From positions 195,984 to 259,983 of the forward strand of contig NZ_KE384323.1 of assembly GCF_000425165.1 (NCBI RefSeq): 64,000 bases of DNA, read 5' to 3'. The DNA is from Photobacterium halotolerans DSM 18316. GTDB taxonomy: Bacteria; Pseudomonadota; Gammaproteobacteria; Enterobacterales; Vibrionaceae. The translations under genes were made by a program, and so were the position numbers. Of this stretch, positions 9,418 through 19,328 are shown in pieces. The notes beneath the pieces were generated by a model that saw only the letters and a program-made list of their open reading frames with translations, searched no databases and had not been told where the DNA came from. Position 1 is the stretch's first letter; each line of letters starts with the position of its first letter.

Positions 9418-9848
9418 TGCCTGCTATCTTGCTTGAATGGCTGCCTTTGGTTGTTGCTTTGCTGGCAGTAGTGATAGCGGTTGTGCTGGTCCGGCGTGAG
9501 CGAAAAGCACGTCAGGATCTGGAAACCAAGTTTGCAGCAGCAGAGTTGCTGTTAAAAACCGCCAGACAGCAGCAGGAAAGCTTAACCAAACAGTTTCATG
9601 AGTTGCGTGCGGGTACGATGGCAATGAGTAATAAAATGGCCATATTAACCCGCCAGCAGGAAGAATTGTCTGAGCGTCAGGGTGAAATGGCCATGCAGGA
9701 TCCCGATGGCCGCCTGTACAGCCGCGCCAGTAAAATGGTCGAGCTGGGTGCTGACGTCAATGAGCTGATGGAAGAGTGTGATTTGCCGAAAGCGGAAGCT
9801 GAACTGCTGTTGCGGTTACAGCAGCGCATGCATAAAGGCCGGCGATAG
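9417..9848 (+). CDS. DUF2802 family membrane-anchored protein
   Basis: 143 residues. One N-terminal transmembrane segment (LPLVVALLAVVIAVVLV) is followed by an Arg/Glu/Gln-rich coiled coil (about 30-95) and a small C-terminal DUF2802 module (ASKMVELGADVNELMEECDLPKAEAELL). The family regularly sits last in this chemotaxis operon and its function is unknown. It starts at ATG 9417, translationally coupled to cheW; the frame extends further back inside cheW, but without a better start. Confidence 0.85.
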   Translation: MPAILLEWLPLVVALLAVVIAVVLVRRERKARQDLETKFAAAELLLKTARQQQESLTKQFHELRAGTMAMSNKMAILTRQQEELSERQGEMAMQDPDGRLYSRASKMVELGADVNELMEECDLPKAEAELLLRLQQRMHKGRR

Positions 9849-10018
9849 CACTTTGTTGCTGGCTGCTGTTTGTCGATAGTGACACCTTGCCGCTGTTATT
9901 CGCGGCTTCAGCTATTGACGGTTTCAGCCATTCGCAGCTTCAGTGTATGGCTTTAGTACACAGCCTTAGTACATAGCTTCAGTACCAGGCCCGGCTGCTT
10001 TCACTGCACGCAATGGCG
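9849..10018. other. Convergent intergenic stretch with short degenerate repeats
   Basis: No gene. Near 9945-9990 the sequence repeats a roughly 13-17-base theme: ATGGCTTTAGTACAC, ACAGCCTTAGTACAT, ATAGCTTCAGTACC. Related GCTTCAG words occur just upstream. No clear terminator was found between the convergent genes. Confidence 0.5.
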
Positions 10019-10318
10019 TCAGACGGTTTCATTTACAGACACAGGCCCTTCCCATCCGGGAGGGGTTTTTCCGTTTAAGACCCAGGAAAAAGCAATCAGT
10101 TCGGCAATGATCACAAACAGGGCGGGCGGGATGTGATCCCCGGCCTCCAGGTTGTTGAGGTACTCAGCCAGTGCCGGATCCTGGTGTATCAATCCTCCCT
10201 GGGCTTTGACCTGCTCAATGATCTCTCTTGCCCAGTCGTCATAGCCTTTCGCTGATACATACGGGGTGTTATAGCCATCGTAGCTCAACGCGATAGCCCG
10301 GTTTTGTTCTGTTGTCAT
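10019..10318 (-). CDS. FlhB C-terminal-domain homologue (EscU/YscU/FlhB family, soluble)
   Basis: 99 residues from ATG 10318. It resembles only the cytoplasmic C-terminal autocleavage domain of the flagellar export switch FlhB (AIALSYDGYNTPYVSAKG, then an IHQDPALAEYL-type helix and IPPALFVIIAELIAFSW). It lacks transmembrane segments, and the FlhB NPTH cleavage site is replaced by NTPY, so cleavage is not expected. Such stand-alone FlhB-like proteins occur beside FliK-like genes in many bacteria. Its start overlaps the upstream gene stop by ATGA, so the pair is an operon. Confidence 0.8.
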   Translation of the reverse strand: MTTEQNRAIALSYDGYNTPYVSAKGYDDWAREIIEQVKAQGGLIHQDPALAEYLNNLEAGDHIPPALFVIIAELIAFSWVLNGKTPPGWEGPVSVNETV

Positions 10319-11163
10319 ACGCTGATCCTGATGCCGCATTGCGGGTTGATGTCCGGCGCTGCATCTTCATTGGCTTGCGCCTGATGAAAACTCACGGACT
10401 CACAGTTAATCTCCAGTTGTTTCAGGCGACGCAACAGCTGAGGTGTTAACTGTTCAGTTAATGTCAGTATGTCTGGCTGTTCACAACTGAAAGCCAGATT
10501 GAGCTGGCTGTCTTGCCAGACGGCAGTGGCTTCTAATGTGTGCGACTCACCGACAGGCAGCCCCAGTTTGACGGTCCAGGCCCGGCCGGGTGACTGGCGT
10601 TTCGATGCTTGTTGCGATGCGTTGGAATACACACTGAGACGGATTTCGCGGCCGTTATTCTGCGGTAAGTGCAGTATAAAAGGCGTGTTCTCGTCGCGTC
10701 CGGCTGGCGCGCCGGCAATACGCTGCTCGGCGGCCAGGCGGATCAGCGCTTTGAGTTCGGCTTGCGAATCAGCCGGCAGGCTGGCGAGTAGCTTAGCCAG
10801 CGGACTGTCGGGCTGCGTCAGCTGGGTCACCAGTGCTTTCAGGCTGTCTTTGCCGGCCCCTTGCTGTAACCAGGGTGCGATATCGGCCGGCGTGCGCGGC
10901 AGCACCAGCTGAGACAGCCATGGTGCGATCGGTGAACCCTGGCTGCTCACCGCAGGAGGTAAATTGGCAAATAATCGTTGCAACACATGAAGTTGTGTTA
11001 GCAAGTGTGAAAGTTGGCTGATTTGCTGGCCGGATTGGAATACAGTCGATCCTAGCTGAGCCTGATTGGCATGGCCGACCGAAGCGGTCTGCTGCGGCGC
11101 AGTTGTCTTAGAGGTACTGGTCGCTGCTGACGGATAAGCAGAGGATTGAGATATAGAGGTCAC
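10315..11163 (-). CDS. Flagellar hook-length control (FliK)-like C-terminal domain protein
   Basis: 282 residues. The N-terminal third is Ser/Thr/Ala/Gln-rich and likely disordered. The C-terminal part resembles the FliK C-terminal domain ([24 protein letters not shown], then [19 protein letters not shown]). True FliK acts as a secreted hook-length ruler that switches FlhB. This gene is short for FliK, lies away from the hook genes and is co-transcribed with the FlhB-like gene, so it is probably a paralogue of unknown role. It diverges from ccmA. Confidence 0.7.
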   Translation of the reverse strand: MTSISQSSAYPSAATSTSKTTAPQQTASVGHANQAQLGSTVFQSGQQISQLSHLLTQLHVLQRLFANLPPAVSSQGSPIAPWLSQLVLPRTPADIAPWLQQGAGKDSLKALVTQLTQPDSPLAKLLASLPADSQAELKALIRLAAEQRIAGAPAGRDENTPFILHLPQNNGREIRLSVYSNASQQASKRQSPGRAWTVKLGLPVGESHTLEATAVWQDSQLNLAFSCEQPDILTLTEQLTPQLLRRLKQLEINCESVSFHQAQANEDAAPDINPQCGIRISV

Positions 11164-11271
11164 ATTTACTTACCTTGCTGCCGGATCTATAACAGCCTGA
11201 AACTAACAAAGATCTCAGTCGCTGTGATATTATCCGAGGATTATTTGTGTCATTCAGGATGTCTCATCCCT

Positions 11272-11928
11272 ATGTTATCAGTCAAAGGATTGAGCTGTAC
11301 CCGTGACGAGCGCGTATTGTTCGATGACCTCCAATTTCATGTGGCTTCTGGCGAACTGGTTCAGATTGAAGGCCGCAACGGGGCCGGTAAGACGACCTTA
11401 TTGCGTATCATCGCGGGGCTCGGTTCTCCTGATACCGGCGATGTTTATTGGCACGATAACAAGATAGGCCATGTGCGTGAAGAGTATCATAGTCAGATGC
11501 TGTTTTTGGGACATCAAACTGGGGTCAAGCGCGAATTAACCGCTTCAGAAAATCTGGCTTTTTTTCAGGCCATGCATACGCTGGATAACAGCGAGAGACT
11601 CAGTGGCCAGGCCAGAGTGCATGGTGATGATGCTATCTGGCAGGCTCTGGCCCATGTGGGGTTGGCCGGACGCGAAGATGTGCCCGCCGGACAATTGTCT
11701 GCCGGCCAGCAGCGTCGGGTGGCTTTGGCCCGTTTATGGCTGAGTAACCATCCGCTGTGGATTTTGGACGAGCCGTTGACAGCTATTGATAAGCTGGGAG
11801 TAAAAGTCCTTGAGCAGCTTTTTGTCTCCCATGCCGAACGCGGCGGGATTGTGCTGCTGACAACTCATCAGGATATGTTTTCTGCGCAGAACAGACTGCG
11901 CAAGGTGACACTGGGGCAGGCGCTGTGA
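11272..11928 (+). CDS. ccmA: Haem exporter ATP-binding protein CcmA
   Basis: 218 residues. ATPase of the CcmABCD complex that loads haem on CcmE for cytochrome c maturation at the inner membrane. Walker [13 protein letters not shown], signature [16 protein letters not shown] and Walker [13 protein letters not shown] are all present. ATG 11272 (MLSVKGLSC) fits the family N-terminus; a TTG at 11245 preceded by CGAGGA is an alternative that would add nine residues. First gene of the ccm cluster. Confidence 0.93.
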   Translation: MLSVKGLSCTRDERVLFDDLQFHVASGELVQIEGRNGAGKTTLLRIIAGLGSPDTGDVYWHDNKIGHVREEYHSQMLFLGHQTGVKRELTASENLAFFQAMHTLDNSERLSGQARVHGDDAIWQALAHVGLAGREDVPAGQLSAGQQRRVALARLWLSNHPLWILDEPLTAIDKLGVKVLEQLFVSHAERGGIVLLTTHQDMFSAQNRLRKVTLGQAL

Positions 11929-12596
11929 TGTTGCATTCTATGTATCAGGTTATCCGGCGGGAATTGTTAATTGCGTTTCGTCGTCAGGCCGATGTGTTCA
12001 ACCCATTGTGGTTCTTTATTATTGTCATCACCCTGTTTCCGTTGGGAATCGGGCCGGAACCCAATCTGCTGGCGCGTATCGCGCCCGGTATTATCTGGGT
12101 GGCTGCTTTGCTTGCGGCTTTACTGTCACTGGAGCGTCTGTTCCGGGACGATTTTGTTGACGGCTCGCTGGAACAAATGATGCTGATGCCAACCCCGTTA
12201 CCGGTATTGGCACTGGCAAAAGTGGTGGCTCACTGGTTGCTGACGGGCTTGCCTCTGATAATAATCAGCCCTTTATTGGCAATTTTATTGTCACTCGACT
12301 GGTCAACCTGGACTGCGGTGGTATTAACCTTGCTGCTTGGCACGCCAACACTGAGCTTTTTAGGTGCGATTGGGGTTGCACTGACAGTGGGATTGCGTAA
12401 AGGTGGGGTATTATTGAGCTTGCTCATCTTACCGCTGTTTATTCCCGTGCTAATCTTTGCAACGTCGGCGATAGAGGCGGCGTCACTGGGGATGAGTTAC
12501 CAGGGGCAATTAGCTTTGATGGGAGCAATGTTAGCCGGATCTGCCACACTGGCTCCCTTTGCAATATCAGCATCACTGCGTATCAGTGTTAACTGA
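11928..12596 (+). CDS. ccmB: Haem exporter permease CcmB
   Basis: 222 residues, about six transmembrane segments. CcmB is the membrane partner of CcmA. It starts with FRRQADVFNPLWFFIIVITLFPLGIGPEP, the conserved family opening. ATG 11928 shares one base with the ccmA stop; a GTG at 11925 is also possible. Confidence 0.94.
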   Translation: MLHSMYQVIRRELLIAFRRQADVFNPLWFFIIVITLFPLGIGPEPNLLARIAPGIIWVAALLAALLSLERLFRDDFVDGSLEQMMLMPTPLPVLALAKVVAHWLLTGLPLIIISPLLAILLSLDWSTWTAVVLTLLLGTPTLSFLGAIGVALTVGLRKGGVLLSLLILPLFIPVLIFATSAIEAASLGMSYQGQLALMGAMLAGSATLAPFAISASLRISVN

Positions 12597-12642
12597 AGCG
12601 TGAATAAAACAAATATTATTATTAATCATAGAGTAAAAAACT

Positions 12643-13374
12643 ATGTGGAAGTGGTTACATCCCTACGCTAAAGCAGAAAACTGCTACCGCCTGTGCGGAA
12701 CCCTGCTGCCCTGGTTTGCAGCACTGTCTGTGATCAGCCTGCTGACAGGCACTGTCTGGGGGCTGGCTTTTGCGCCAACCGATTATCAGCAGGGCGACAG
12801 TTTCCGCATTATTTACCTGCATGTACCGGCGGCTATCTGGTCTATGGGGGTCTATCTCTGGATGGCGGTGGCGGCCTTTATCGGCTTAGTCTGGCAGGTG
12901 CGCTTGTCAGACATGGCAGCTGCAGCCATGGCACCGATTGGCGCCGTGTTCACCTTTATTGCATTACTGACCGGCGCTGTCTGGGGCAAACCTATGTGGG
13001 GCGCCTGGTGGGTGTGGGATGCACGTCTGACATCTGAACTGATTTTGCTTTTCCTCTATCTGGGCGTAATTGCGCTGTATAACGCTTTTGACGATCAGAA
13101 AACGGCGGCCAAGGCAGCCGGTATTCTGGCGATAGTGGGCGTGATCAATCTTCCTATCATCCATTATTCCGTTGAGTGGTGGAATACCCTGCATCAGGGC
13201 GCCACTATTACCAAATTTGCCAAACCGTCGATCGACAGCCGAATGCTGTGGCCATTACTGCTGAATATTTTGGGTTTTGCCTGCTTTTTTGGTGCGCTGA
13301 CCCTGATCCGGCTGCGCAATGAAATTCTGACCAGGGAAAGCCACCGTCCCTGGGTTCGTCAGTTGATGCAGTGA
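12643..13374 (+). CDS. ccmC: Haem-handling protein CcmC
   Basis: 243 residues with six transmembrane segments. CcmC delivers haem to CcmE. The tryptophan-rich signature GAWWVWDARLTSELILL and two periplasmic histidine regions (IIYLHVPAAIWSMG and IHYSVEWWNTLHQG) match the family. A 46-base gap separates it from ccmB and ccmD follows directly. Confidence 0.95.
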   Translation: MWKWLHPYAKAENCYRLCGTLLPWFAALSVISLLTGTVWGLAFAPTDYQQGDSFRIIYLHVPAAIWSMGVYLWMAVAAFIGLVWQVRLSDMAAAAMAPIGAVFTFIALLTGAVWGKPMWGAWWVWDARLTSELILLFLYLGVIALYNAFDDQKTAAKAAGILAIVGVINLPIIHYSVEWWNTLHQGATITKFAKPSIDSRMLWPLLLNILGFACFFGALTLIRLRNEILTRESHRPWVRQLMQ

Positions 13375-13381
13375 GGTGAAT

Positions 13382-13588
13382 ATGCATTTCGATTCATTCA
13401 GCGATTTCCTTGCCATGGGCGGCTACGCCAGTTATGTCTGGGCGGCCTATGGGATATCTGCCTTATCTTTGCTGATTCTTCTGTGGTCCAGTATCCGTAA
13501 GAGTCGTCGTCTGGCCGCTGACATTAAAAATAAAATTGCCCGCGAGCAACGCATTAAAGCTGCCGAGAATCTGGAGAATACCTTATGA
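13382..13588 (+). CDS. ccmD: Haem exporter accessory protein CcmD
   Basis: 68 residues, single transmembrane segment ([20 protein letters not shown]) followed by a basic, helical tail. CcmD helps release holo-CcmE from CcmC and the ABC transporter. I used ATG 13382 after GAGGTG; a GTG two codons earlier is also in frame. Its last four bases overlap ccmE (ATGA). Confidence 0.9.
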   Translation: MHFDSFSDFLAMGGYASYVWAAYGISALSLLILLWSSIRKSRRLAADIKNKIAREQRIKAAENLENTL

Positions 13589-14070
13589 ACCCAAGACGCA
13601 AAAAACGCCTCACCGTGATCATTGCCTTGCTGGCCGGTCTTGGTGTGACGGTTGGTCTGACTTTGTATGCCATGAGCCAGAATATGGATCTCTTCTATAC
13701 CCCGACGGAGCTGGTAGAGGGCAAACCTGATGGCACCAAACCCGAAGTGGGCCAGCGTTTACGCATTGGCGGCATGGTAGTCAAAGGTTCTGTCAGCCGT
13801 GATCCCCACTCGCTGCAGGTCAGCTTCAAAGTGGCTGATGTCGGCCCGGCCGTGACGGTAACTTATGACGGTATTTTGCCGGATCTGTTCCGTGAAGGGC
13901 AGGGCATAGTCGCTCAGGGGGTGCTGGTGGATGCCCAAACAGTGGAAGCGCATGAAGTGCTGGCTAAGCATGACGAAGAATATATGCCGCCTGAAGTGGC
14001 TGAGGCGATGCAGAAAAATCATAAGCCTCTGAAATATACCGATCAACAAATGCAAGGTAGCGTGCAATGA
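13585..14070 (+). CDS. ccmE: Periplasmic haem chaperone CcmE
   Basis: 161 residues: N-terminal membrane anchor ([22 protein letters not shown]) and a periplasmic OB fold. The haem-binding histidine lies in [12 protein letters not shown], giving the HxxxY motif. CcmE carries haem from CcmC to the CcmF/H ligase. It overlaps both neighbours by four bases. Confidence 0.96.
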   Translation: MNPRRKKRLTVIIALLAGLGVTVGLTLYAMSQNMDLFYTPTELVEGKPDGTKPEVGQRLRIGGMVVKGSVSRDPHSLQVSFKVADVGPAVTVTYDGILPDLFREGQGIVAQGVLVDAQTVEAHEVLAKHDEEYMPPEVAEAMQKNHKPLKYTDQQMQGSVQ

Positions 14071-16064
14071 TTGCAGAATTAGGCCAGTTCAGCCTTATCC
14101 TGGCACTGGGGTTATCGCTTCTGGTGAGTGTTTATCCCCTGTATGGCGCTTATAAAGACAACCCGGTGCTGATGCGTTTGGCCCGGCCTTTGACCTTTGG
14201 CGTCTTTGCGATGCTGTTGCTGTCTTTTGCATTGCTGTCGTGGGCTTTTTACATCAATGATTTCACTGTGACCTATGTTGCCAGTAATTCCAACAGCAAC
14301 CTGCCCTGGTACTACCGGCTGACGGCAGTCTGGGGCGCACATGAAGGCTCATTGCTGCTTTGGGTCTTGATTCAGGCCACCTGGGCGGCCGCCGTTGCCA
14401 TGTTCAGCCGTGGCATGCCACAGGAGTCAGTGGCAAGGGTACTGGCTGTGATGGGGATGATCTCCGTTGGTTTCCTGCTGTTTATCATCATCACCTCCAA
14501 CCCGTTTGAGCGTACGCTGCCTTATTTTCCTGTTGATGGTCGCGATCTGAACCCCTTGCTGCAGGATCCCGGTTTAATCATTCATCCGCCTATGCTGTAC
14601 ATGGGCTATGTCGGTTTCTCGGTGGCCTTCGCCTTTGCTATTGCCTCTTTGATGACAGGCCGGCTGGATACGGCCTGGGCACGCTGGTCACGTCCCTGGA
14701 CAATTGCGGCCTGGTCGTTTCTGACTGTGGGTATTGCACTGGGCTCCTGGTGGGCATATTACGAGCTGGGCTGGGGCGGCTGGTGGTTCTGGGATCCGGT
14801 CGAAAATGCCTCTTTCATGCCCTGGCTGGCCGGTACGGCGTTGATGCACTCGCTGGCAGTGACGGAGAAGCGCGGCACCTTTAAAGCCTGGACAGTGCTG
14901 CTGGCCATATCGGCCTTCTCACTGAGCTTGCTCGGTACTTTCCTGGTGCGTTCCGGTGTGCTGGTGTCTGTGCATGCCTTTGCCTCTGATCCGGCGCGGG
15001 GCATGTTCATTCTGGGTTTCCTGGTGGTGGTGATCGGCGGTTCGCTCCTGCTGTATGCCTTGCGCGGGGCACAGATCCGCTCTCATGGCAGTTTCAGCCT
15101 GTTTTCACGGGAGAACTTCCTGCTGGCAAACAACCTGCTGCTGATCACCGCCTTGCTGGTGGTGTTGATCGGCACCTTGCTACCCCTGGTTCATAAGCAG
15201 CTTGGTCTGGGCTCGGTATCTATTGGTGTACCTTTCTTTAATACCCTGTTTACCTGGCTGATGATTCCGTTTGCTTTTTTCCTGGGGATTGGGCCCCTGG
15301 TGCGCTGGAAGCGTGAGAATTTCTCGACGATCCGCCGGCCTTTACTGATTACCGCTGTGATCACCCTGCCATTGGCCGTGTTTGTGCTCTGGCTGCGTCC
15401 TGATCCGCTGCAGCCGCTGGCTGTACTGGGTATGGTGATGGCATTCTGGATCATTATTCTGCAGGGATATGAGGTGTATGAACGTGCCACGCATCGCCAT
15501 AGCCTGATGGTCGGACTCGGTAAGCTTGGCCGCAGTCACTGGGCCATGGTGCTGGGCCATATTGGTCTGGCCGTGACCTTAATCGGTATTACGCTGGTTT
15601 CTAATTATGACCTGGAGCGTGACGTTCGTCTGGCGCCAGGCCAGTCAGTGAACGTTGAAGGCTTTGATTTTAAATTGTCCGGATTGCGTAATGTTGAAGG
15701 GCCGAACTATGACGGCTTTATTGGCGACTTTGTGGTGTCCCGTAACGGAAAACACATCGCTGAACTGCATGCCGAGAAACGCTTTTATACGGTATCCGGC
15801 TCAATGATGACCGAAGCGGCGATCGATAGCGGCGTCACCCGTGATCTTTATGTGGCACTTGGCGAGCAGCTGGATGACAGCGCCTGGGCAGTCCGTATTT
15901 ACTATAAGCCGTTTGTGAACTGGTTATGGCTGGGCGCGCTTCTGATGGCACTGGGTGGCGCAATGGCCATCAGTGACAAGCGTTACCGTTTTCGTCGTCG
16001 CTTTAAAAAAGAAGTGAAAGATGAAGCGGTTGTCAGTACCCCGCACGCAGAGGTGAATGGATGA
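14067..16064 (+). CDS. ccmF: Cytochrome c haem lyase subunit CcmF
   Basis: 665 residues with about fifteen transmembrane segments. CcmF joins haem to apocytochrome c together with CcmH/I. The WWD motif [20 protein letters not shown] is intact and flanked by conserved histidines ([23 protein letters not shown]). The length matches the family. It overlaps ccmE and ccmG by ATGA. Confidence 0.96.
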   Translation: MIAELGQFSLILALGLSLLVSVYPLYGAYKDNPVLMRLARPLTFGVFAMLLLSFALLSWAFYINDFTVTYVASNSNSNLPWYYRLTAVWGAHEGSLLLWVLIQATWAAAVAMFSRGMPQESVARVLAVMGMISVGFLLFIIITSNPFERTLPYFPVDGRDLNPLLQDPGLIIHPPMLYMGYVGFSVAFAFAIASLMTGRLDTAWARWSRPWTIAAWSFLTVGIALGSWWAYYELGWGGWWFWDPVENASFMPWLAGTALMHSLAVTEKRGTFKAWTVLLAISAFSLSLLGTFLVRSGVLVSVHAFASDPARGMFILGFLVVVIGGSLLLYALRGAQIRSHGSFSLFSRENFLLANNLLLITALLVVLIGTLLPLVHKQLGLGSVSIGVPFFNTLFTWLMIPFAFFLGIGPLVRWKRENFSTIRRPLLITAVITLPLAVFVLWLRPDPLQPLAVLGMVMAFWIIILQGYEVYERATHRHSLMVGLGKLGRSHWAMVLGHIGLAVTLIGITLVSNYDLERDVRLAPGQSVNVEGFDFKLSGLRNVEGPNYDGFIGDFVVSRNGKHIAELHAEKRFYTVSGSMMTEAAIDSGVTRDLYVALGEQLDDSAWAVRIYYKPFVNWLWLGALLMALGGAMAISDKRYRFRRRFKKEVKDEAVVSTPHAEVNG

Positions 16065-16615
16065 ACAAGAAACTGCTTTTTATTCCTTTAGTCCTGTTTC
16101 TGGGCCTGGTGGCTGTCTTTATGGTGCAGCTGACCCGCAATGCTGACGGCGACGATCCGACCAAACTGGAGTCCGTCCTGGTCGGTAAGCCCGTCCCGGC
16201 CTTTCGCCTTGAAGATTTGGAAGATGCGAGCAAATTGTATCAGCAGGATATTTTCCTTGGTGAGCCTCTGCTGCTGAATGTCTGGGCAACCTGGTGCCCG
16301 ACCTGTTACGCAGAGCACCGCTACCTCAATGAGCTGGCCAGCCAGGGGGTCAAAATTATTGGCCTGAATTACAAAGACGAGCGCGATAAAGCCAACCGCT
16401 GGCTGAAAGATCTCGGTAATCCTTATATGCACAGTCTGTTTGACGGTAATGGCATGCTGGGTATGGATTTAGGCGTGTACGGCGCCCCAGAAACCTTTCT
16501 GATCGATGCCAGTGGCGTGATCCGTTATCGTCATGTCGGCGATGTCAATCCGCAAAACTGGCAAGACACCCTCAAGCCGATTTATGAGCGTCTGCAAGAG
16601 GAAGCGAAAGGATGA
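16061..16615 (+). CDS. ccmG: Thiol:disulfide oxidoreductase CcmG (DsbE)
   Basis: 184 residues. Membrane-anchored periplasmic thioredoxin fold (LLFIPLVLFLGLVAVFMVQL at the N-terminus) with the active site WATWCPTCYAEH. It keeps apocytochrome cysteines reduced. The GAPETFLID segment contains the conserved cis-proline region. Overlaps ccmF and ccmH by ATGA. Confidence 0.95.
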   Translation: MNKKLLFIPLVLFLGLVAVFMVQLTRNADGDDPTKLESVLVGKPVPAFRLEDLEDASKLYQQDIFLGEPLLLNVWATWCPTCYAEHRYLNELASQGVKIIGLNYKDERDKANRWLKDLGNPYMHSLFDGNGMLGMDLGVYGAPETFLIDASGVIRYRHVGDVNPQNWQDTLKPIYERLQEEAKG

Positions 16616-17142
16616 AACACGCGATAGCGGTATGTACGCTGCTGATCGGAAGCTGGTTTACCGCCAGTGTGCCGGCTCAGGCGGCGATTGATGTTTACGA
16701 ATTTTCGACGCCTGAACAGGAAGCTGCGTTCCAGGAACTGACTGCCACGCTGCGCTGCCCGAAATGTCAGAATAACAATATTGCTGACTCCAATGCGGAA
16801 CTGGCCAAAGACATGCGTCAGAAGGCGTATGAGATGCTGAGTGAGGGAAAATCCAAGCAGGAAGTCATAGATTATATGATTGCCCGTTACGGAAACTTTG
16901 TGACTTATGATCCGCCGCTTATGCCATCTACCCTGATTTTGTGGCTGGGCCCTTTGTGTTTCCTGCTCATTGGCGCCAGTGTGCTGGTCTATCGTTCCAG
17001 GAAGGGAGTGGTGGCTTCGTCTCAGCCAATGGATGAAAAAGAATCCGCCCGTCTTCATGCATTGCTAAATGATATTGAAAAAGAGGCAGAAACTCCGCAC
17101 GCTGCCAGTGGTTCGGCAGGTGAAAGCAAGGTGAAAAAATGA
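16612..17142 (+). CDS. ccmH: Cytochrome c-type biogenesis protein CcmH
   Basis: 176 residues. Signal peptide (MKHAIAVCTLLIGSWFTAS...AQA), the redox motif LRCPKCQN near residue 49, and one C-terminal transmembrane segment (PSTLILWLGPLCFLLIGASV). CcmH reduces apocytochrome c for the ligase. Here CcmH and CcmI are separate genes rather than the fused form of Escherichia coli. Coupled to ccmG and ccmI by ATGA overlaps. Confidence 0.95.
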   Translation: MKHAIAVCTLLIGSWFTASVPAQAAIDVYEFSTPEQEAAFQELTATLRCPKCQNNNIADSNAELAKDMRQKAYEMLSEGKSKQEVIDYMIARYGNFVTYDPPLMPSTLILWLGPLCFLLIGASVLVYRSRKGVVASSQPMDEKESARLHALLNDIEKEAETPHAASGSAGESKVKK

Positions 17143-18350
17143 CGTTATTTTGGATTTCCACCCTGATCCTGGTGTTGATTGCGCTGGCTTTTTTCATTGT
17201 CCCTGCCTTTGTGGGAAGTAATCAGGATCAGGTTGCCAGCCGGGATGAACTGAACAAAGCTTTCTTTCGTGACCGCTTGGGTGAACTGAAAGAAGAGAGC
17301 AGTGAAGGGCTGGTGTCGAATCCGGATGAACTGGAAGTTGAACTGCAGCAGTCGTTATTGGATGACGTACTGGAGACACAGGCGCAGCAGAACAGTCAGT
17401 TTAAATCCTGGTTATTAATTCCCGGTATCCTGGTGATTGTCGGGGTGGCGTACGGTCTTTATGCGTTGGTGGGTAACCAGCCGAAAGTGGCTGACTGGCA
17501 GCAGACGGTGTCAAAGCTGCCTCAGCTGACTCAGCGTCTGATGGGAGACAATGCTGCTCCGCTGACAGATCAGGAGATGGCAGAACTGACCTTAGGCCTC
17601 CGTACCCGGTTGCATGAGCGTCCGGATGATGCCACCGGCTGGTTGTTGCTGGGACGAATCGGCATGGCAAACCGCGATGTTGAAACGGCCCAGGGGGCCA
17701 TGAAGCGTGCTCTGGACCTGGCGCCGAATGATCCGAGTCTGCAACTGAGTTATGCCCAGACCCTGATGATGGGGGGACAGCCAGGCCAGGTTCAGCTTGC
17801 CCGTAATATGCTGACGCACTTGCTGGAACGCGATCCTGACAACCTGCAGGCGTTATCTTTAATGGCATTTGATGCGTTTGAACAGGCTGATTATCAGGCT
17901 GCCATCACATACTGGGAGCAGATGAAATCGCAGCTCAGCGCAGGTGATAACCGCATCAATATGCTTGAGCGCAGTATTGCCCAGGCAAAGACGGAGATGT
18001 CGCAGGCTGTTAATCCCAGCCCGGGTGTCAGAGTGACGGTTGAGCTTGGTGCCTCGGTGACGCTACCGGCGCAGGGGATGGTGGTGGTGTCTGTCCATAC
18101 CGCAGATGGTGCGCCCATGCCGCTGGCAGCCAGACGTATTCCCTTGTCGCGTTTTCCGCTGACGCTCACCTTAACCGATCAAGACAGCATGATCCCTGAT
18201 CGGCTGATGTCCAAACAGTCTGAGCTGATAGTCAGGGCCCGAATCGACAGTGACGGTAACGTGGCGACAAAAGAAGGCGACTGGTTTGGTGAAAGTGGTA
18301 TTGTGCCGTTAGGCGGAGAAGCGACAATCACCATTAATACTCAGTATTAA
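17139..18350 (+). CDS. ccmI: Cytochrome c-type biogenesis protein CcmI (TPR)
   Basis: 403 residues. Two transmembrane segments near the N-terminus (residues 2-24 and about 88-108) bracket a cytoplasmic loop. A periplasmic TPR region (ATGWLLLGRIGMANRDVETA, NDPSLQLSYAQTLMM, DNLQALSLMAFDAFEQADYQAA) and a C-terminal beta-rich domain follow. CcmI chaperones apocytochromes to CcmF/H. Last gene of the ccm cluster, followed by a strong terminator. Confidence 0.93.
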   Translation: MTLFWISTLILVLIALAFFIVPAFVGSNQDQVASRDELNKAFFRDRLGELKEESSEGLVSNPDELEVELQQSLLDDVLETQAQQNSQFKSWLLIPGILVIVGVAYGLYALVGNQPKVADWQQTVSKLPQLTQRLMGDNAAPLTDQEMAELTLGLRTRLHERPDDATGWLLLGRIGMANRDVETAQGAMKRALDLAPNDPSLQLSYAQTLMMGGQPGQVQLARNMLTHLLERDPDNLQALSLMAFDAFEQADYQAAITYWEQMKSQLSAGDNRINMLERSIAQAKTEMSQAVNPSPGVRVTVELGASVTLPAQGMVVVSVHTADGAPMPLAARRIPLSRFPLTLTLTDQDSMIPDRLMSKQSELIVRARIDSDGNVATKEGDWFGESGIVPLGGEATITINTQY

Positions 18351-18368
18351 AACATACTGGCAGTTAAG

Positions 18369-18400
18369 AAACAGACTGGATATCATTACCCAGTCTGTTT
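18369..18400 (+). terminator. Terminator after ccmI
   Basis: Perfect 11-bp stem AAACAGACTGG / CCAGTCTGTTT with a 10-base loop, ending in a T-rich tail (TTTGCATTTAATT). It closes the ccm operon just before mlaA. Confidence 0.8.
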
Positions 18401-18424
18401 GCATTTAATTAAGTGGCTAACACA

Positions 18425-19276
18425 TTGAAACAAAAACTGTTCATACCCCTACTTGTTACATTATTCCTTATGGGATGTGCCAGCTCGCCGCCAGATCCGT
18501 CACCGGACACACTGGCCGGGAACGAATACGGCCTGGATGATGAGGAGCTTGAAGCTGCCGGTCTGGATGCCGAAGAGCTGGAAGCCCTGAGTGAGCCGGA
18601 AAGTGCCGTTTATGACCCTTTTGAAGGGTTTAACCGTGCCATGTGGACAGTAAACTACGATTATCTTGACCCCTATTTGGTCCGTCCTGTGTCGCTGGCC
18701 TATGTCGATTATGTGCCGTCGCCGGTGCGAACCGGTTTAAGAAACTTCCTGTCAAACCTTGAAGAACCGGCAAACATGCTGAACAGTTTCCTGATGCAGA
18801 ACCCGGAAAAGGCGGTGGATCATTTTACCCGTTTCTGGATTAACAGTATTTTTGGTCTGGGCGGATTGATTGACATCGCGACAGCAGCCGATATTCCGCC
18901 ACCGGGAGAGCAGGCATTTCCTGATACCCTTGGTTATTACGGTGTCGGCAACGGCCCATATTTCATGATACCTGCTTATGGCCCTTTGACTTTACGTGAA
19001 GGTGTCGGGGATCGCGTGGATGCGCTGTACTTGCCGCTGAGCCTGCTGACTTTTTGGCAAAGCGTAGGCAAGTGGGCTGTGGAAGGGATGGAAGACAGGG
19101 CCAAACTGGTGGCGCAGGAACCCATGCTGAACAACTCACCGGATCCGTATGCTTTCACCCGCGATGCCTATATCCAATATAAGAACTTCAGAGCAGGCGG
19201 TAGGGAATCCGAACCCGCACAGCCGGAAAATGAAGAATATCTTGATGATTTTCTTGATGAAATAGACAGCGAATAG
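18425..19276 (+). CDS. mlaA: Outer-membrane lipid asymmetry lipoprotein MlaA (VacJ)
   Basis: About 283 residues. MlaA removes misplaced phospholipids from the outer leaflet of the outer membrane and hands them to MlaC. It has a lipoprotein signal peptide with lipobox FLMGCASS, an acidic insert (DDEELEAAGLDAEELEALSE) and the family core beginning YDPFEGFNRAMW, with LREGVGDRVDALY later. I chose TTG 18425 (KQKLFIPLL) as the natural signal-peptide start; GTG 18413 would add four residues. Transcribed alone between two terminators. Confidence 0.92.
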   Translation: MKQKLFIPLLVTLFLMGCASSPPDPSPDTLAGNEYGLDDEELEAAGLDAEELEALSEPESAVYDPFEGFNRAMWTVNYDYLDPYLVRPVSLAYVDYVPSPVRTGLRNFLSNLEEPANMLNSFLMQNPEKAVDHFTRFWINSIFGLGGLIDIATAADIPPPGEQAFPDTLGYYGVGNGPYFMIPAYGPLTLREGVGDRVDALYLPLSLLTFWQSVGKWAVEGMEDRAKLVAQEPMLNNSPDPYAFTRDAYIQYKNFRAGGRESEPAQPENEEYLDDFLDEIDSE

Positions 19277-19297
19277 CCATTGTTTGCTGCGAGAAAC

Positions 19298-19328
19298 AAA
19301 AGCCAGAGCTCAAATGTTCTGGTTTTTT
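19298..19328 (+). terminator. Terminator after mlaA
   Basis: A 10-bp stem AAAAGCCAGA / TCTGGTTTTT (one G-T pair) with a 10-base loop and a run of seven T. Confidence 0.75.
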
